A stretch of DNA of 15,701 nucleotides, taken from NCBI GenBank assembly GCA_002839245.1, contig PGXR01000041.1:1-15701 (forward strand). Direction: 5' to 3'. Position numbers and translations under genes: made by a program. The notes beneath the pieces are model-generated. The model saw only the letters and a program-made list of their open reading frames with translations, did not search any database and was not told the origin of the DNA. Each line of letters opens with the position of its first letter. Within the stretch, counting starts at the first letter, position 1. The stretch is from Spirochaetae bacterium HGW-Spirochaetae-7 (GTDB lineage Bacteria > Spirochaetota > Spirochaetia > Treponematales > UBA12059). This document shows positions 13,994-15,701 of the stretch, piece after piece.

Positions 13994-14824
13994 TCATCGA
14001 ACCGGCGGCACGGACCAAATGATATGCGCACGGGCATCCCGGACCGAGCACAGGATGGCGGCATCGAAGCCGGCGGACATGCCCACGGTAGCCCTTGCTT
14101 GCGGAAATGACGAAAATTCGGCCGACACCGTGGCCAGCTCCACCTCGTCGAGCACATCTGCCTTATTGAGCACCAGAACGCGGATGGCACCCTCTGGCGC
14201 GCCTTTGAACAGGCCTTCGGGCGAGGCGGCAAGCGCGCGCAGGTGAATGGCCGTTATAGGTTCTCCGGTAGCACAACCGACAAGCGGGCCGAAAAACTCC
14301 GGGCGGTGGACAGTCCTTCCGTCCATCGGCTTCCCGATGCAGTCGAGGCCGACCAGGCCGAGCACCAGAGTGGCGCACGTCGGCATGACTGGCTCGTGGG
14401 CGGCGGGCGCTTTGACCGGCAGCCGCTTGGAACCGTCAGCCTCGACAAGGACTGCGTCGTACGAAAGCAGCAACCCGGCGACTCTTGACGGATGGATGCC
14501 AAGGAGCTGGCCAGTGGCATCATTTACGCCGGTCGCGATGATGGTTATGCCCGGGTCGAGGCTGCCGAAGGCCTCCGCATTCTCTCCACCAAGTACAACC
14601 CGGTCGAAACGCCGCCCGTTTTCCTTCCTGGGGTCCATGATGTGGGTCGTGGTGGTCAGCGCGACACGAAGACCGCGGTCGGCGAGGCTGTCCGCGAGCG
14701 AGAACAGCAGGCCCGTCTTGCCTCCGCCCCCGACCGCGGCTATGCAGGGGTGGCCGTCGAGCAAGACAGGATAGATGAGCGACAGAGCCTTGAACAAGTT
14801 CACTTCTGCATTCTGAAAAGACAT
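13994..14824 (-). CDS. yqeC: YqeC-type accessory protein for selenium-dependent molybdenum hydroxylases
   Basis: This 276-residue protein has a P-loop AVGGGGKTG (residues 30-38), TTTTHIMDP (57-65), a long conserved block VEADGSKRLPVKAPAAHEP (127-145), VHRPEFF (172-178) and an NKAD motif (220-223). This combination is diagnostic of the YqeC family, which by phylogenetic co-occurrence is linked to the labile selenium form of the molybdenum cofactor in hydroxylases. It probably acts as a nucleotide-dependent maturation factor in the cytoplasm. GAGGT 6 bases upstream supports the start. Its presence in the window makes the hydroxylase at 2-2512 a likely client. Confidence 0.9.
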   Translation of the reverse strand: MSFQNAEVNLFKALSLIYPVLLDGHPCIAAVGGGGKTGLLFSLADSLADRGLRVALTTTTHIMDPRKENGRRFDRVVLGGENAEAFGSLDPGITIIATGVNDATGQLLGIHPSRVAGLLLSYDAVLVEADGSKRLPVKAPAAHEPVMPTCATLVLGLVGLDCIGKPMDGRTVHRPEFFGPLVGCATGEPITAIHLRALAASPEGLFKGAPEGAIRVLVLNKADVLDEVELATVSAEFSSFPQARATVGMSAGFDAAILCSVRDARAHIIWSVPPVR

Positions 14825-14846
14825 GCGACTACCTCGCCCCGGCAGC

Positions 14847-14927
14847 TCAAGTCAGTTTCTCGATATTATTCTTGTTCAAGAACAGAATAAAATCTCTGAA
14901 GTCTTCCGGTAGTTGCTTCCGGTCCAT
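14847..14927 (-). pseudogene. Truncated 5' remnant of a DUF6036-type nucleotidyltransferase
   Basis: A 26-codon frame starts MDRKQLPEDFRDF and continues ILFLNKNNIEKL. This matches the beginning of a nucleotidyltransferase family whose full members continue into a Y-L-[LV]-V-G-G-Y-A catalytic segment. Here the frame stops at TGA (14847-14849), and yqeC begins 22 bases further on, so the catalytic domain is deleted. It overlaps the small companion gene by 62 bases in another frame, as expected for the intact pair. Identification is from memory of the family pattern. Confidence 0.65.
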
Positions 14928-15063
14928 AGAAACACTCCCGTAGATACGTAATGGTCTGGAGCTTCTCCTTGACACTGGCCGCGGCCCAGTACCGGGCATC
15001 TTCCTTGTCCAGTTCATCGGCATTTGCCAAAACCATCACGCTTGTATCCATCCTCGTGTCCAT
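14866..15063 (-). CDS. Small companion protein of a nucleotidyltransferase pair (possible antitoxin-like partner)
   Basis: This 65-residue protein has the pattern D-x-E-D-A-R-Y-W, then VKEKLQTITYLRE, FYGPEA and GRLQRFYSVLE. It matches short proteins encoded just ahead of DUF6036-type nucleotidyltransferases ('YW...S...ERLEALEFLR...YG...RLQR'). The pairing resembles a toxin-antitoxin unit, although function is not established here. The start could be the ATG at 15063, a TTG at 15066 or a later ATG at 15051; GGGGTG upstream favours 15063. Its partner is reduced to a remnant, so it may be an orphan. Confidence 0.65.
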   Translation of the reverse strand: MDTRMDTSVMVLANADELDKEDARYWAAASVKEKLQTITYLRECFYGPEATTGRLQRFYSVLEQE

Positions 15064-15085
15064 CAATGAAGCACCCCGGCTTTCA

Positions 15086-15114
15086 ATCGTATGTCAACAT
15101 GCCTGGCCGGTCAA
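15086..15114 (-). promoter_or_regulatory. Candidate promoter for the small gene-yqeC-GyrI-like cluster
   Basis: On the minus strand, TTGACC (15114-15109) and TACGAT (15091-15086) are 17 bases apart, matching 5/6 and 4/6 of consensus. Transcription would begin close to the start codon at 15063. The -35 forms one arm of the adjacent hairpin. Confidence 0.4.
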
Positions 15115-15128
15115 GCCGCGCCTTGACC
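15109..15128 (-). other. Perfect hairpin just after the RelA/SpoT stop
   Basis: GGTCAAG (15109-15115) pairs with CTTGACC (15122-15128) around a 6-base loop. It lies 6 bases past the stop codon, where a terminator would be expected. No T-run follows on the minus strand, so it is at best a weak or factor-assisted terminator or a 3'-end stabiliser. Confidence 0.45.
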
Positions 15129-15133
15129 GCGAC

Positions 15134-15701
15134 CTAATCCAGCCTCGTTATCTTGAGTATCGAAGGCACGTGCTTCAGGTTGCGCTCGGCGGTCCGCGCG
15201 TCCTCGGCGCTCGGATAGGCCATGGTAAAGTTGCCCGACAGCGACTCGGCGCCGTCCTCGAGTCGACCTTCGACCAGGCGGCCGCCGTGCTTGCGGACGG
15301 CGTTTTCTATCTCGGAAAACAGGTCGAGGACGCGCTTGCCCGTTACGTGGTAGCGGCGGGTCAGGCCGGGAGCCGTCTCCCAGTCCACCTCGACGCGCCG
15401 CTCGTCGAACTCGCGGATGGCGGGCAGGTTCTTGCACGAGGCCCGGTGGACGATGATGCCGCGCCCCCTGGAGACGTAGCCGACTATCCGCTCGCCGACC
15501 GCGGGCTTGCAGCACGCGGCGAAACGGACCATCAGGTTGCCGGCGCCGCGGACGCTGACGCCGGCGTGCGTTGCGTCGGTGGCCTCCTTGGGTATGTACG
15601 GCCGGTAGTCTATCTTGGCGATGGCCGCTTCGGCCGGCTCCGGGTGGCTGGGCTCGGTATGCTTGGCCTCGCCGTGGCGGACTTCGAGTTCCGGCTTCCG
15701 C
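15134..15701 (-). CDS. relA: RelA/SpoT-family (p)ppGpp synthetase/hydrolase, C-terminal part (5' end outside window)
   Basis: The frame is open from the window edge to a TAG at 15134-15136; 188 residues are visible. It contains the conserved-cysteine module (VRFAACCKPAVGERIVGYVSRGRGIIVHR with ASCKNL) followed by the C-terminal ACT/RRM domain (about the last 75 residues, ending NLKHVPSILKITRLD). These are regulatory domains of long RSH proteins, which contact the ribosome and sense starvation. The catalytic HD and synthetase domains would lie beyond 15701. An ATG at 15532 is internal, since homology runs through it. It is a housekeeping gene marking the chromosomal edge of the accessory cluster. 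Confidence 0.93.
   Translation of the reverse strand, partial: RKPELEVRHGEAKHTEPSHPEPAEAAIAKIDYRPYIPKEATDATHAGVSVRGAGNLMVRFAACCKPAVGERIVGYVSRGRGIIVHRASCKNLPAIREFDERRVEVDWETAPGLTRRYHVTGKRVLDLFSEIENAVRKHGGRLVEGRLEDGAESLSGNFTMAYPSAEDARTAERNLKHVPSILKITRLD

Noticed and set aside
15111..15515. Second minus-strand frame inside the RelA/SpoT C-terminus
   Set aside because: It is an Arg-rich shifted frame of the rel gene, whose true frame has the conserved Cys and ACT domains.

Overview
The window is about 60% GC and gene-dense. It looks like part of an anaerobic bacterial chromosome. The evidence is a four-subunit 2-oxoacid:ferredoxin oxidoreductase, an ADP-forming acyl-CoA synthetase, a xanthine-dehydrogenase-like molybdenum hydroxylase and YqeC, a protein tied to selenium-dependent molybdenum hydroxylases. 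The taxon cannot be fixed from sequence alone. A high-GC spirochaete or another fermentative anaerobe is my loose guess.

Layout. Bases 2-2512 (+) hold the 3' part of a molybdenum hydroxylase that fuses the 2Fe-2S and Mo-cofactor domains. An Lrp/AsnC regulator (2509-3039, -) converges on it, and the two stop codons share one CTAG. An AT-rich divergent control region (3040-3241) separates the regulator from a tightly coupled six-gene operon (3242-8255, +). That operon encodes the gamma, delta, alpha and beta subunits of a 2-oxoacid:ferredoxin oxidoreductase and the alpha and beta subunits of an ADP-forming acyl-CoA synthetase. It ends at a strong hairpin terminator (8276-8308) that probably also serves the facing operon.

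The facing operon (12540 down to 8334, -) is the most interesting part: a compact bacterial microcompartment (BMC) locus. In transcription order it encodes a PLP-dependent class V aminotransferase-like enzyme with an EutQ-like N-terminal segment, a BMC-P pentamer (EutN/CcmL), a BMC-H hexamer, a tandem-domain BMC-T trimer, and a cyclic amidohydrolase of the dihydropyrimidinase/allantoinase class. The amidohydrolase carries a ~66-residue N-terminal extension with three copies of an F-[VL]-P-[DE]-W motif. All three shell classes are present once, but the window has no aldehyde dehydrogenase, alcohol dehydrogenase, PduL or B12/glycyl-radical enzyme, so this is not a classical aldehyde metabolosome.

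A 275-base divergent promoter region with a perfect 14-bp palindrome separates this operon from a DinB-like gene (12816-13352, +). The DinB gene runs tail-to-tail into a GyrI-like domain gene (13315-13956, -). Upstream of the latter, on the same strand, are yqeC (13994-14824), a truncated nucleotidyltransferase remnant (14847-14927) and the small protein that normally accompanies that family (14866-15063). The window ends in the C-terminal part of a RelA/SpoT-family protein (15134-15701, -).

Working model (inference): the Mo hydroxylase oxidises an N-heterocycle such as a purine. The shell-associated amidohydrolase opens a cyclic amide or ureide, and the PLP enzyme handles an amino or oxo product. 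The ferredoxin oxidoreductase turns a 2-oxoacid into acyl-CoA, and the ADP-forming synthetase harvests ATP. Co-location supports the model, but no substrate is proven by sequence.
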